Shown here: piece after piece, positions 33,867 through 45,085 of the stretch
Layout: every line of letters begins with the position of its first letter
How positions within the stretch are numbered: the first letter of the stretch is position 1
From: Myxococcus stipitatus DSM 14675
Lineage (GTDB): Bacteria > Myxococcota > Myxococcia > Myxococcales > Myxococcaceae
Assembly (NCBI RefSeq): GCF_000331735.1
Contig: NC_020126.1
Location: 930,001-994,000, forward strand
Reading direction: 5' to 3'
DNA: 64,000 bases
Notes under the pieces: model-generated
Databases searched by the model: none
Seen by the model: only the letters and a program-made list of their open reading frames with translations
Told to the model about the DNA's origin: nothing
Made by a program: the position numbers and the translations under genes

Positions 33867-35516
33867 ATGCATCTGTCGAGGAAGTCTTTTGTCTTGGGGG
33901 CAGCGTGTGTCTCGTGGCTGGTGGGGTGTGGCGCCGGCCCGGGGGAGTCGAATGAGTTCCAGGGTGGGGTGACGCCGGTGGTGACGGGCCCCAGCGCGCC
34001 TGGGGATGGGACGTGGATGGGGGAGGCCGTCACCGACGGCTGTGCGCCCGACGCGGGTCCTCCCTCGGACGGTGGCAGCCCGACGGACGCGGGCACGCCG
34101 AGCGACGTGGTCTTCGTCAAGCGCCTCACGCGCTTCCACACGTCGGTGGGCATCGCCGAGCGCGCCGAGGACCTGTCGGCGAGCCCGCCCGAAATCCTGG
34201 TGCATGACGGAGCCAACTTCCTGGTCATCCAGGGCTCCGCGGCGCCCGGAGGCTGGCGATTCTCGGGGGTGCCCGAGGGGACCTACTACCTGAGCTCCGG
34301 CTCGCGGTACGTCGTCACCGATGCGCGCGAGGTGGACATCGGCACCAACCACGTCGGCCGGCCGGACGTCGTCCACGTGGAGACGGGCACTGGCGGCTCG
34401 ATGCCGCTCCAGCTCAACCTGCTGAACCTGGCGCCGTGGCAGGCGGGGAGCCGGCTGCACCTCAACTCCACGCAGGTGGAGTTCATGGGCGAGGTCTCCC
34501 TCTTCGAGGACGTTGCTCCGGGGTCGACCTCGCTCAACACCAGCGCGGCGGACTTCTCCTCCAGCGTCGCCATGACGCTCCCCGTGCTCGAGGGGGACAA
34601 GGGAGACCGCTTCTACGTCAACCAGGTCAGCCCGTTCCCCGCGGGGCGCACGCCGGATGGCAGGGCGCTGACGTTCTACTCCGTGGAGCGTTCGCTGGAG
34701 GTGGCGTCCCTCGACTTCGTCCCGGACGGCTTCTCGCCGCTGCCCGTCACCGGTCGGCTCATGCCGGCGAAGGTGAGGGAGTTCCCCATGGAGTGGCGCC
34801 TGCCCACCTTCGCGCAGTGGACCTCGGACGTCCACCCGAACGCCACGCCCTCTTCGGCCAACTTCTACGTCTCGCCGACGCCGTATGGCGTGGATGAGAG
34901 CTGGCTGGGTTATGCCGGAGAGCTGCTCAGCCTGCGCATCCCCGCGGGCTCCATCTTCGACTACACGGGCCGGCTGAAGTTCGGCAACCCGTACCCGGCG
35001 AGCTGGGGCGTGCTGAGCAACCTGTCCTTCGGCTACCGGGTCACCGAGACGGTGCCGGATGGCTCGGGCCGCTCCGTGACGCTGTCCGCGACCAACGGAG
35101 GCTTCGACACGCTCGACAGCGCCATCGCGGGTCCGGTGGTGCCTCGGATGTCGCCGCCTCGGGTGCTCACCATCGACGGGCTGAAGGCCAGCACGCCGCG
35201 CGAGGTGGGGACCGCCAGCCCCGTCATCGCCTGGGAGCGGCCCGTGCTGGGCACGCCCGACTCCTACCGGGTGGGGCTCTTCCGATACGACACGAACCTC
35301 GGGATGACGTTGCCCGCGGGGTACATCTACATGCCGGGCTCCGTGAACCAGGTGCGGCTGCCTCCCGACATGCTGCAGCCGGACAGCATCTACTTCATCC
35401 GGGTGACGGCCGTCTCCGCGCCCCGGTACGACGTGAAGCGCAGCCCGTTCAAGTCGGCGGACCGGATGCCGCACTACAGCGCGGACGCCCTCAGCTCCCT
35501 GTTCACCACGCCGTGA
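33867..35516 (+). CDS. Large lipoprotein, paralogue B
   Basis: 549 aa with lipoprotein signal MHLSRKSFVLGAACVSWLVGC. Same architecture as the preceding gene, with shared blocks GDGTWMGEAVTDGCAPDAG, RFHTSVGIAERAEDLS, YYLSSGSRYVVTDAREVD, PLPVTGRLMPAKVREFPMEW, TIDGLKASTPREVGTASPVI and LPPDMLQPDSIYFIRVTA. The tandem pair therefore arose by duplication followed by substantial divergence. Such families of surface lipoproteins are common in Myxococcaceae. Role unknown. Confidence 0.8.
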   Translation: MHLSRKSFVLGAACVSWLVGCGAGPGESNEFQGGVTPVVTGPSAPGDGTWMGEAVTDGCAPDAGPPSDGGSPTDAGTPSDVVFVKRLTRFHTSVGIAERAEDLSASPPEILVHDGANFLVIQGSAAPGGWRFSGVPEGTYYLSSGSRYVVTDAREVDIGTNHVGRPDVVHVETGTGGSMPLQLNLLNLAPWQAGSRLHLNSTQVEFMGEVSLFEDVAPGSTSLNTSAADFSSSVAMTLPVLEGDKGDRFYVNQVSPFPAGRTPDGRALTFYSVERSLEVASLDFVPDGFSPLPVTGRLMPAKVREFPMEWRLPTFAQWTSDVHPNATPSSANFYVSPTPYGVDESWLGYAGELLSLRIPAGSIFDYTGRLKFGNPYPASWGVLSNLSFGYRVTETVPDGSGRSVTLSATNGGFDTLDSAIAGPVVPRMSPPRVLTIDGLKASTPREVGTASPVIAWERPVLGTPDSYRVGLFRYDTNLGMTLPAGYIYMPGSVNQVRLPPDMLQPDSIYFIRVTAVSAPRYDVKRSPFKSADRMPHYSADALSSLFTTP

Positions 35517-35575
35517 GGCGCGGCGGCTGAGCGCGGGTGTCTCCAGGCCTCGGCGTGCTTCCTGGCGCCGGGGCC

Positions 35576-36832
35576 TTATCGCGTGTTGGAGACGACGGGG
35601 GGCTTCGCGGGCTCCCGGGTCAGCTCCCGGTAGCGCGTCTGGCACCGCTGGAAGCGCGCGTCGACGGAGCGCGCGAACCAGGCCGTGGTGCGCTCACCCT
35701 TCAGCTTGGGGCTCTGGAGCGTCACCTGGGGGAGCTGCGCGTACGCGGGGGCCTCTCCCGTCTGGTTCGCGTAGACGCGCTTCACCGCCCGGAAGGTCTC
35801 CGTGGACTCGAAGTCCTCGCGCTTCTCCTTCTTCACGTCGCGGCGGACCTGGTTCTCGCTCAGCTCCGGCGCGTGGTGACGGCGGAAGGAGAGCAGCGCC
35901 GCCAGGGACTTGCTGTCCTCGCTCCGGGGCACGCCGTTCTTGTCATAGAGTTGCAGGTCGCCATCCAGCGTCAGCGGCACCTGGGTGAGCTGGCTCACCT
36001 GGGCCTGGAGCGCCGCGTTGCGCGAGGCGTAGAGGCCCGCGTTGTAGTCGGCGAAGCGGAAGAGGGGCTGGGGGTAGGCGGCCTCGTAGCCCATGAGGCG
36101 CGCGGTGCCGAAGCGCACGCCGCCCTCGCGCGTGTACATGGACTCGCGCACCTTCACCGGGTCCGAGTCCTCGCCTTCCTTCTCCACCGCGTAGCGGACG
36201 CTCACCTGCATGGAGCCCGCGGTGGTGACGGGGTTGAGGTCCTCCAGCCGGCGCGAGGAGAACAGGGAGCTGGCCAGGTTCATGGTGGCGAACGTCGTGG
36301 GGTACTCGGCTTCGTAGTACGCGAGCATGTCGCGGAAGAGCCGGTCCAAGTCCCGCTCGGTGCGCACGGCGCGGAGCCGGGCGTCGAAGGTGCGCTTCTG
36401 TCCGGGCGCCTTGCCCGCGAGCACCGAGGACAGCGCCTTGCGTCCCAGGGGGCCCAGCGTGTCCGCGTGGTCCTCCAGGCGCTTGCGCACCAGGCGCGAC
36501 AGGTTCGGCACGGCCGGGTCCGCCTGGAAGCCGGACTCCTGTTCGATGACCGCGAGCACCGAGCACACCGTCATGGGGGAGGGGAATACCTCCTCGGCTT
36601 CCAGCGCGGTGAGCACGTCTCGCGCCCAGCCCTCACGCTCCTTCACGTGGGGCGGGATGAGCTTGGTGACCTGCTGCTGCGTGAGGCGGGGCGGAGGCGG
36701 GACGGAGGGCGTGGGCGTGCTCACGCCGCGCGGGGTGCAGGTGGTGAGCAGTCCCAGCAGGGCCCAGAGGACGCGCCCACGGCCGCGCCACCTCGGGTGG
36801 GTTCCACCTGCCGCCGGGCCTGGGCCATCCAT
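35576..36832 (-). CDS. DUF1615 family lipoprotein (lysozyme-like fold)
   Basis: 418 aa. Lipobox LLGLLTTC after an unusually long basic n-region; AAGGAAAG precedes the ATG. DUF1615 features are seen from RLTQQQVTKLIPPHVKEREGWARDVLTALEA through VCSVLAVIEQESGFQADPAVP. The Glu in IEQESGF sits where soluble lytic transglycosylases carry the catalytic acid. NPVTTAGSMQVSV and FADYNAGLYASRNAA match the same fold's later motifs. A cell-wall-cleaving role is plausible but unproven for this family. It is cut off from upstream genes by 136 bp. Confidence 0.75.
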   Translation of the reverse strand: MDGPGPAAGGTHPRWRGRGRVLWALLGLLTTCTPRGVSTPTPSVPPPPRLTQQQVTKLIPPHVKEREGWARDVLTALEAEEVFPSPMTVCSVLAVIEQESGFQADPAVPNLSRLVRKRLEDHADTLGPLGRKALSSVLAGKAPGQKRTFDARLRAVRTERDLDRLFRDMLAYYEAEYPTTFATMNLASSLFSSRRLEDLNPVTTAGSMQVSVRYAVEKEGEDSDPVKVRESMYTREGGVRFGTARLMGYEAAYPQPLFRFADYNAGLYASRNAALQAQVSQLTQVPLTLDGDLQLYDKNGVPRSEDSKSLAALLSFRRHHAPELSENQVRRDVKKEKREDFESTETFRAVKRVYANQTGEAPAYAQLPQVTLQSPKLKGERTTAWFARSVDARFQRCQTRYRELTREPAKPPVVSNTR

Positions 36833-36968
36833 CCGCTTTCCTTTCGAGCACGACGCGAAGTCCCACGCACGTCCTTAGGGCTCTCGACGGCTGGCCCGAA
36901 AGGCCATTCAGCGCGTGACGGGGAGCGTTATCCTACCTTGCCACAGGAGTCGGAAGGGGCGGAGGTGC

Positions 36969-37787
36969 TCACTTGGGCCACGCCGTCATCGCGCGCGCCA
37001 CGGCCTTGACGTGGGAGCGCACCAGCTCGCGCGACGCGAGCAGCTCCAGGGCGTTGTCGGGCGTGTAGCCCAGGCAGAGCACCACGTCGTCCTCGGGCGC
37101 CGCGCGCATCTCCAGCTTCATGTAGTCGAGCATCCGCGGCACGGGCTCTCCCTCCGTGTCGCGCGTGAAGCGGCCGAAGACCGCCGCCTTCGGGTCCCTG
37201 CGAGGCGCCGTCTCCTTCAGCGCGAACAGGCGCCGCACCGCCGCGAGCACGTCCGGCTGTTCCAGCATCTGCTCCGGCCGCGCGGGCCCCGCGAGCTCCC
37301 ACTCCAACAGGCGCATGCAGCCGCGCACGAACTCCACGTCGGTGATGACCAGTCCGTACAGGTACCAGTCCGCGCACGCGGCCAGCACCAGTCGCGCCTG
37401 TCCATCCGAGAGCCAGCCGAAGGAGGGGCAGGTGAAGGTCTCACACACCGACGAGCGGTAGACGCCGCAGTCGCGCAGGTCCTTGCCTCCCGTCACCTTC
37501 GGGTGGCCCAGACAGCCGACCTGCTTGCGCTCCCGGTCCAGGAAGCCCAGCAGGGGACACACGCGCACCGCGGGGAACAGGGGCGCCGCGCGCCGAGCGT
37601 CCGTCAGCTCCCGTGCCGCCGCGCTCCACGCCTCGGGCTCCTGGGGGACGCGTCGCAGCCGCTCCGTCTGCATGGAGAGCTGCTCCGTCAGCGCCCCTCG
37701 GGAGTGGTCCTTGAAGTTGTAGAGGCCGCAGCAGGCGCCGCACGAAGCGCCTCCACCGGGCTGACACAGGTGGAAGGAAACCGTCAC
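36969..37787 (-). CDS. Cysteine-cluster protein (YkgJ-like metal-binding N-terminus)
   Basis: 272 aa, GTG start. Cys-rich first half: CQPGGGASCGACCGLYNF resembles the CxxCxxCC clusters of YkgJ/zinc-iron-chelating domains. VCPLLGFLDRERKQVGCLGHP and DCGVYRSSVCETFTCPSFGW follow. At least ten Cys in 120 residues imply one or more bound metals or Fe-S centres. The second half is helical without a known motif. No partner gene is adjacent. The biochemical role is unknown. Confidence 0.65.
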   Translation of the reverse strand: MTVSFHLCQPGGGASCGACCGLYNFKDHSRGALTEQLSMQTERLRRVPQEPEAWSAAARELTDARRAAPLFPAVRVCPLLGFLDRERKQVGCLGHPKVTGGKDLRDCGVYRSSVCETFTCPSFGWLSDGQARLVLAACADWYLYGLVITDVEFVRGCMRLLEWELAGPARPEQMLEQPDVLAAVRRLFALKETAPRRDPKAAVFGRFTRDTEGEPVPRMLDYMKLEMRAAPEDDVVLCLGYTPDNALELLASRELVRSHVKAVARAMTAWPK

Positions 37788-37900
37788 CCCTTCATTCTAC
37801 GGGGCTTCTCGCATCCTGCACTGGAAACGAGCCGATTCGCCCTCCAGGCGGGGGCCACCAGGCGCGGGGCCCCGTGCCTGGCCGTGCGCCTGGAGTGTCC

Positions 37901-39706
<1,806 letters not shown>

Positions 39707-39728
39707 CCCCGGCGTGTTAGCAGGCGCA

Positions 39729-39977
39729 CTACCAGGAGGCGATAGCGGCCTCGTCGTCGACGGCTTCGTCGTCGTCCAGGTGCTCGGGGAACATCCGCGT
39801 CGAGCCGCCGCGCCAGCGCTTCCCCGGGCCCCGAGGCGACGCGTGGTGTTGGCCCAGCAAGCGCAGCAGGGCGGCGGTGCGGAGCGCGCCCTCGGCGGGT
39901 GATGCGCGGCGGAGCACACCGAGGATTCGCCACCTCCTCGGGCACGGCTCCCACGATGCCGCCGATGTTCTCCACAT
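39729..39977 (-). CDS. Possible small protein with acidic C-terminus
   Basis: 82 aa. GGGGCAGGGG precedes the ATG at 39977, a plausible ribosome binding site. The product is basic at first and ends in an acidic stretch ([20 protein letters not shown]). There is no family match I know. It lies just upstream of, and on the same strand as, the acyl-CoA dehydrogenase. It could instead be chance open frame in GC-rich DNA. The rest of the gap up to 40212 shows nothing I can interpret. Confidence 0.35.
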   Translation of the reverse strand: MWRTSAASWEPCPRRWRILGVLRRASPAEGALRTAALLRLLGQHHASPRGPGKRWRGGSTRMFPEHLDDDEAVDDEAAIASW

Positions 39978-40212
39978 GACAGACCCCTGCCCCTCGGAAG
40001 TGGCCTTATGTGCTTGCACGTCTGGAGGCTGAAACTGGGGATGGACCGAGGTCCAAGCCAGTGGGTCGAAACAGCATCCGTGGAGAGGGCGACGGATGGA
40101 GCGAGCGATTGTCTGCTCGTCTGCCTCGCTTCTCGCGACCGCTCACCGCGACGTCTCGACCGTCCAGGGCCGTCGCGCCGTGCCGCTTCGTTGGACGCCG
40201 GATACTTCAACC

Positions 40213-41370
40213 ATGCGACGCGTCTTCCTTCTGCTGTTCCTGCTCCTGGTGGCGACGGCGGTGTGGGTCCCCTCCCTGCATCTGTGGTTCCGGCCCTCGG
40301 ACGTGGAGGCGCTGGTTCCAGTCCTCGCCGCTCGTCAGCGCGGGCAGGTCTCCCAGGTGGGGGGGCCCGAGCGCGCGATGCTCCGGCACCTCAACCCCGA
40401 GTGGGACTTGATGGCGCGCACCTTCTCCGCGCTCGCCTTCGCGAACCTGGCGCTGCGGGAGCCCGAGCGGAAGGCGGAGCACCTCGCCGTCGTCGACGCG
40501 CTGGTGTCTCGCACCCTCGAGGATGAGCGGCGCGGCCCGGAGTTCTTCCTGCTGCCATATGGGCACGGCAGGCCGCTCGAGGACCCGCAGGGGCGCAGCC
40601 TCTTCATCGAGGGGGAGCTGGCCTTGATGCTGGCGGCCCGGCAGTGGGTGGAGCCTCGCGAGGACTGGGCGCCGCTGCTGCGCGAGCGGGTGGACCGCAT
40701 CGTGGCGCAAATCGAGCGCTCGCCCATCCTCGCGGCGGAGAGCTATCCGGACCAGGGCTGGACGTTCTGCAACACGATGGCGCTCGCCGCGGTGCGCATC
40801 TCGGATGCGTTGGACGGACGGGACCACTCCGCGCTTCGTGCGCGGTGGGTGGCGTCCGCGCGGGAGCACCTGGTGGATGCTCGCACCGGGTTGCTCGTCG
40901 CGGAGTTCACCTACCAGGGCCGCACGCTGGATGGGCCGGAGGGCTCCACGCTGTGGCTCGCCGCGCACATGCTCCAGCTGGTGGATGCGGACTTCGCTCG
41001 GGAGCAGTACGAGCGCGCTCGGCGGGAGCTCGTCGGAGAGCTGTGGGGCTTCGCCTGGGCGGGGGAGTGGCCGGAGGCGGCGCCCAAGTCCGTGGCCGAC
41101 GTGGACTCGGGGCCCACGATTCCGCTGGTGAACGTGAACGCGGGCTCCAGTGGCCTGGCGTTCGTGGCGGCGGGAGCATTCGAGGACACCGCGCTGATGG
41201 AGGGGCTGCTCACCAGCTTGAACTTCGCGGCCTTCCCCGTGAGGGACGACACGGGGCTGCGCTTTGCTGCGGGCAACGCGTTGTCGGACGCGGTGCTGCT
41301 GTACTCGCTCACTCAAGGGCCGCTGTGGCGGCAGGTTCAGTTCGCGCGAAAGATGGAGGCTGCTCGATGA
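40213..41370 (+). CDS. Membrane-anchored helical protein of unknown function
   Basis: 385 aa. One N-terminal membrane anchor ([19 protein letters not shown]), then a long helical domain with repeated aromatic-rich segments ([94 protein letters not shown]). Its rhythm resembles an alpha/alpha toroid such as linalool dehydratase-isomerase-like or terpene cyclase-like proteins, but the resemblance is weak. The stop overlaps the next start by 4 nt (ATGA), so it forms a pair with a small membrane protein. Confidence 0.6.
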   Translation: MRRVFLLLFLLLVATAVWVPSLHLWFRPSDVEALVPVLAARQRGQVSQVGGPERAMLRHLNPEWDLMARTFSALAFANLALREPERKAEHLAVVDALVSRTLEDERRGPEFFLLPYGHGRPLEDPQGRSLFIEGELALMLAARQWVEPREDWAPLLRERVDRIVAQIERSPILAAESYPDQGWTFCNTMALAAVRISDALDGRDHSALRARWVASAREHLVDARTGLLVAEFTYQGRTLDGPEGSTLWLAAHMLQLVDADFAREQYERARRELVGELWGFAWAGEWPEAAPKSVADVDSGPTIPLVNVNAGSSGLAFVAAGAFEDTALMEGLLTSLNFAAFPVRDDTGLRFAAGNALSDAVLLYSLTQGPLWRQVQFARKMEAAR

Positions 41371-41630
41371 TGCTCACCCGCGTGTTGCGTGCGCCCACGG
41401 TGTTGGGGGCGCTGGTGTTGTTCGCTGTCTTCCTGGTGCTGCATCTGCTCGGGGGGCGCCAGTACGTTGGAATCCTCTCCGGTACGATAGCGACGGACCG
41501 GATGGGGTTCTTCTTCGGTGTCGCCTATGCGCTGTCCTGGTTCGCGGCGGTGCTGTTGGCGCCCATCCTGCTGCTCGCCGGCGTGGCGGAGGCGTCGCTG
41601 CACGGGCGCAGGTCCGTGAAGCGGAGCTGA
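41367..41630 (+). CDS. Small membrane protein paired with the toroid-like protein
   Basis: 87 aa, two membrane helices (TVLGALVLFAVFLVLHLLGG and FFFGVAYALSWFAAVLLAPILLLAG) and a basic end (HGRRSVKRS). Begins with ATGATG overlapping the upstream stop, so it is translated with it. Probably a membrane partner. No known family. Confidence 0.65.
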   Translation: MMLTRVLRAPTVLGALVLFAVFLVLHLLGGRQYVGILSGTIATDRMGFFFGVAYALSWFAAVLLAPILLLAGVAEASLHGRRSVKRS

Positions 41631-41672
41631 ATGTCCGCGCGGGGGCGGGGCGTTCTCGTCCATCATGCGGAC

Positions 41673-42800
41673 ATGAACCGCCCCGTGCTGGGAGCCGTGT
41701 CCTTGTCCGTGCTGTGCATGCTCGTGGGGTGTGCCGCCTCCACGCCGACTGTCCGGAGGACTCCGGAGGTGGACGCGCTCTTCGCGGACTACGACAGCCC
41801 GGAGCGGCCCGGGGCCAGTGTCGTGGTGATTCACCAGGGGCAGGTGGTGCTCAGCCGCGCCTACGGGCTCGCGGACGTGGAGCACCGGACGAAGGCCACA
41901 CCCGAGAGCCACTTCCGCCTCGCGTCGCTCTCCAAGCAGTTCACCGCGATGGCGGTGCAGGTGCTGGTGAAAGACGGGAAGCTGCGGCTGGAGGACCGCG
42001 TGGTGGAGGTGCTTCCTGGGTTCCCCTCGTACCTGGGAGAGGTCCGGGTCCTCCAACTGCTCCAGCACACGTCGGGCATCTGGGACTACGAGGCGTTCGT
42101 TCCGGCGACGCAGACCGAGCAGGTGAAGGACCGCGACGTGCTCCGGCTCCTGGCTCGCGCGGACCGCACGTACTTTCCGCCGGGGAGCGCGGTTCGCTAC
42201 AGCAATTCGGGCTACGCGGTGCTGGCGCTCATCGTCGAGCAGGTGAGCGGGAAGTCCTACGCGGCCTTCTTGCGGGAGCGGGTGTTCTCACCCGGAGGGA
42301 TGGCTTCGGCGGTGGCCCATGAAGAGGGCGTCTCCACGGTGCCGCATCGCGCCTTCGGCTATGCGAGCGGGGAGGGAGGCTTCGTGCCTCGGGACCAGAG
42401 CAACACGAGCGCGGTGCTGGGGGACGGGGGCATCTATGCGTCGGTGCTGGACCTGGCCGCGTGGGACCGGGGGTTGGATGCGCATGTGCTGGTGGATGCG
42501 ACGGCGGGGGCGCGGGCGTGGGCTCCGGTGACGCTTCCGGATGGCAGCTCCGGGCGTTATGGCTTTGGCTGGTTCGTCGATGAGGACCAGGGGCGTCGGC
42601 GGCTGTCCCACCATGGCGAGACGTGTGGCTTCACCAACGCCATCGTGAAGTATCCGGAGCAGCGGCTCACGGTCATCGTGCTGACGAACCGCGCGGGTGG
42701 GACGCCGTGGTCGCTCGCGCAGCAGGTCGCGGACCTGTGGCTGGGGGTTCCAGGCACCGGGCATCCCTGGCCTTTCGAGGGCATGCCCAACGCGCGCTGA
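41673..42800 (+). CDS. Beta-lactamase/PBP-like serine hydrolase lipoprotein
   Basis: 375 aa, lipobox CMLVGC. Class C beta-lactamase/DD-peptidase fold: catalytic SLSKQF (S-x-x-K), YSNSGYAV (Y-x-N) and HHGETCG replacing the KTG box. The HxG variant is usual in esterase- and D-aminopeptidase-like members (family S12) rather than true beta-lactamases. Acts in the periplasm; substrate unknown. The ATG at 41673 is chosen because it opens the signal peptide. Confidence 0.82.
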   Translation: MNRPVLGAVSLSVLCMLVGCAASTPTVRRTPEVDALFADYDSPERPGASVVVIHQGQVVLSRAYGLADVEHRTKATPESHFRLASLSKQFTAMAVQVLVKDGKLRLEDRVVEVLPGFPSYLGEVRVLQLLQHTSGIWDYEAFVPATQTEQVKDRDVLRLLARADRTYFPPGSAVRYSNSGYAVLALIVEQVSGKSYAAFLRERVFSPGGMASAVAHEEGVSTVPHRAFGYASGEGGFVPRDQSNTSAVLGDGGIYASVLDLAAWDRGLDAHVLVDATAGARAWAPVTLPDGSSGRYGFGWFVDEDQGRRRLSHHGETCGFTNAIVKYPEQRLTVIVLTNRAGGTPWSLAQQVADLWLGVPGTGHPWPFEGMPNAR

Positions 42801-42818
42801 CGCCGGTCCTGGGAGGGC

Positions 42819-44348
42819 TCAGAAGTCCACGCGTCCTCGCTCCAGCCTGGACAGGTAGTGCTCGAAGAACTCCTCCAGCGAGTCGGTCCCGAGGCGCAGG
42901 GGGCCGCCGTGGACCTCCCACTGAATCACCTGGCCGCGTTTTCCCTGGGGGCCGGGGTCCAGGTCCACGCAGTAGAGATTCCCTCCGCTGTCCTCCGCGA
43001 GCGGAACCCAGCCCGGGTGCCACCAGGTCCACTTCACTTCCTGCTGGTCCTTGGGGAGCTCGTGGGGACGGGCCTTCTTGAACGCCCCTTCCTCGACCAG
43101 GCCCCGGAGGCCCTTCCAACGGTCCAGGACCTGCTCCACGGGCAGCACGTCGTACTCGGCGATGGACATGGGGTGGAGGCCTGGCTTCGTCTTTCCACCG
43201 AACCGAAGGAGGAACGCGCGGAGGTCCAGGGGGAGCTGCATCCCGAGGCCCTTCTCCAGCGCGTTGACCTTCGCCGTCGTCGCGGGCCGAGCGTTCGCGA
43301 GGTGCTCCGCGAAGGGCGGGTGATGGGTCTCGTACCAGGTCTGGATGCGCTTCCAGATTCGGACGAGGCGCTGGTCGGTGACGTGCTCCACCGTGGGGCT
43401 CCCCGCCGCGAGCAGTGCCTTGACCACCTTCGCGTGGCCGTGCGTGCTCGCGGTGTCGATGGGGTAGTAGCCATTCGCGTGGCCGGCCTTCGGGTCCGCT
43501 CCGCCCTCGAGGAGGACCTGGACCAGCTTCGCGTCTTCGTGGTGGGCGGCGAGGTGGAGGGGCGTCCAGCCGCCGATGTTGGGTTTGTTCGGGTCCGCTC
43601 CGGCGCGGAGGAGCTCGGCCAAGACTTTCGGGGAAGGGTCGCCGAAGAGCACGTTCGGGTTGAGCGCCAGCGTCAGCACGGTGTCGCCCTCTTCGGTCGT
43701 GTTGACGTGGTTGACGTTGGCGCCTCGCTCGATGAGGCGCTTCGCGATGGGCACGCTCGTGTACTGGATGGCCTGCATCAGCGCGGTGCGTCCGCGGAGG
43801 TCGACCGCGTCGATTTCGACGCCGTGCTTGGCCAGGAACTCGAAGAGCTCGGGTTGCTGGTGGTAGTCGACGGAGAGCATCAGCGGCGTCTCCTTCCGGT
43901 CGTTGGCGACGTTCGGGTCCGCGCCCGCTTTCAGGAGGACTCGCAGAATCTCCAGGGAAGGGGCCTCGTTGTTGTCCTTGTTCAGGAGGTCAGTGAGGAC
44001 GGTGTCGCCGGGCTCTTGCGTCCACCGGTGGTTGACGTTGGCGCCGCGGGCGATGAGCAGCTTCACCAGCGTGACGGCGGTGTCGCCGGTGTGGGCGGTC
44101 GCGAAGTTGAGGGCGGTCGCTGTCTGCGCGTCCTGTCCATCCACCTCCGCGCCCGCGTCCAGTAACAGTGTTGCGATATCGGGACGATTCTCGGCGGCCG
44201 CGAGGTGCAGCGGGCGATAGCCCTTCGGGCCGAGCACGTTGGCGTTGGCCCCTTCGGCGAGGAGCTTCGCGACGTTCCTCGCGTGGGGTTTCTCGATGGC
44301 GGCAATCAGCGCGGCGTCCCGCTGCGACAACTTCTTCTGGGGTGACAA
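42819..44348 (-). CDS. Ankyrin-repeat protein with C-terminal SMI1/KNR4-like domain
   Basis: 509 aa. About nine ankyrin repeats at 15-330 (GYRPLHLAAAENRPDIATLLLD, TPLHLAAHHEDAKLVQVLLE and others). A SMI1/KNR4-type domain follows at about 340-505 (ALEKGLGMQLPLDLRAFLLR ... WVPLAEDSGGNLYCVDLDPG ... LEEFFEHYLSRL). SMI1/KNR4 domains often occur in immunity proteins against secreted toxins; ankyrins add protein binding. I prefer the TTG at 44348 because AGGAG precedes it. An ATG at 44372 has no such site. No toxin gene is adjacent. Cytoplasmic. Confidence 0.75.
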   Translation of the reverse strand: MSPQKKLSQRDAALIAAIEKPHARNVAKLLAEGANANVLGPKGYRPLHLAAAENRPDIATLLLDAGAEVDGQDAQTATALNFATAHTGDTAVTLVKLLIARGANVNHRWTQEPGDTVLTDLLNKDNNEAPSLEILRVLLKAGADPNVANDRKETPLMLSVDYHQQPELFEFLAKHGVEIDAVDLRGRTALMQAIQYTSVPIAKRLIERGANVNHVNTTEEGDTVLTLALNPNVLFGDPSPKVLAELLRAGADPNKPNIGGWTPLHLAAHHEDAKLVQVLLEGGADPKAGHANGYYPIDTASTHGHAKVVKALLAAGSPTVEHVTDQRLVRIWKRIQTWYETHHPPFAEHLANARPATTAKVNALEKGLGMQLPLDLRAFLLRFGGKTKPGLHPMSIAEYDVLPVEQVLDRWKGLRGLVEEGAFKKARPHELPKDQQEVKWTWWHPGWVPLAEDSGGNLYCVDLDPGPQGKRGQVIQWEVHGGPLRLGTDSLEEFFEHYLSRLERGRVDF

Positions 44349-44486
44349 GGGAGCTCCTGTTCCGCGACCCATCAGGGACTGGCGATTTCCCAGGTCAACG
44401 GTCGCTGACGGACGAAGTCGCATCGCGTACTGACTCCGCTGTGGCGAAGGACCCCGAGTCATACCGGGGTCCCTTGCATGGAGGAG

Positions 44487-44882
44487 CTATGCCTGATGAA
44501 CAGCCGTCCCCCGGCGACGTGTGGGATTGCGCTGCTTGCTTGGCGCACGGGTAGGGGGGGCTTGCTGCTTGTTCAGCTTGGACTGCGGGCGCTTTCTGGT
44601 GCGCTTCTTCGTGGGATTCCCATTGCCAGGGCCTGACGGACCGCCTCGTGGCCCAGGCGGCCCACCCTTGGACTCTCGGCGACGTGCAGCCGGTGACGCC
44701 TCCCGCCCGGGGCGCCTCCAATCGACCAGGACGCCAAGGGCGTAGACGCCCAAGCTGAGCACACAAAGCGCAAAGGCTACCGCCAGCACCTTGGAGGGCC
44801 AATCCACATCGGAATTAGCCAACAAGCCCAGGACTCCATTCAGCACTTCCTCGAACACCAACATCAGTCGCATGTCAGACAT
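44487..44882 (-). CDS. Small membrane protein with long basic Pro/Arg tail
   Basis: 131 aa. A hydrophobic segment (SKVLAVAFALCVLSLGVYALGVLVDW) is followed by a strongly basic, disordered tail (GNPTKKRTRKRPQSKLNKQQ). It may bind nucleic acid or an anionic surface from the membrane. Start could also be the ATG at 44867. No family known. Upstream lies the 33-bp direct repeat and tandem array region. Confidence 0.5.
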   Translation of the reverse strand: MSDMRLMLVFEEVLNGVLGLLANSDVDWPSKVLAVAFALCVLSLGVYALGVLVDWRRPGREASPAARRRESKGGPPGPRGGPSGPGNGNPTKKRTRKRPQSKLNKQQAPPTRAPSKQRNPTRRRGTAVHQA

Positions 44883-44947
44883 GCGTTACCTGCTTTCCGC
44901 ACCGAAGTGCATGGTGAAAACAGGGCGGCCAGCGATGTTCGGGGAAT

Positions 44948-44980
44948 GGATTCCTAGGCCCCTCTCCAAACGGTCGCCGG
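44948..44980. repeat. 33-bp direct repeat, copy 1
   Basis: 29 of 33 bases match copy 2, which lies exactly 400 bp downstream. The shared core is CCTAGGCCCCTCTCCA. No promoter or terminator accompanies this copy. Confidence 0.75.
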
Positions 44981-45085
44981 TCGACCTGCGGACCTATGGC
45001 AAACCGTACTGCGGAAGCCGGACGTCGGGCAAGAGGGATAAGACGACTTGATGCTAAGTCAATACATGGCAGGAGTTGGTTTTGC

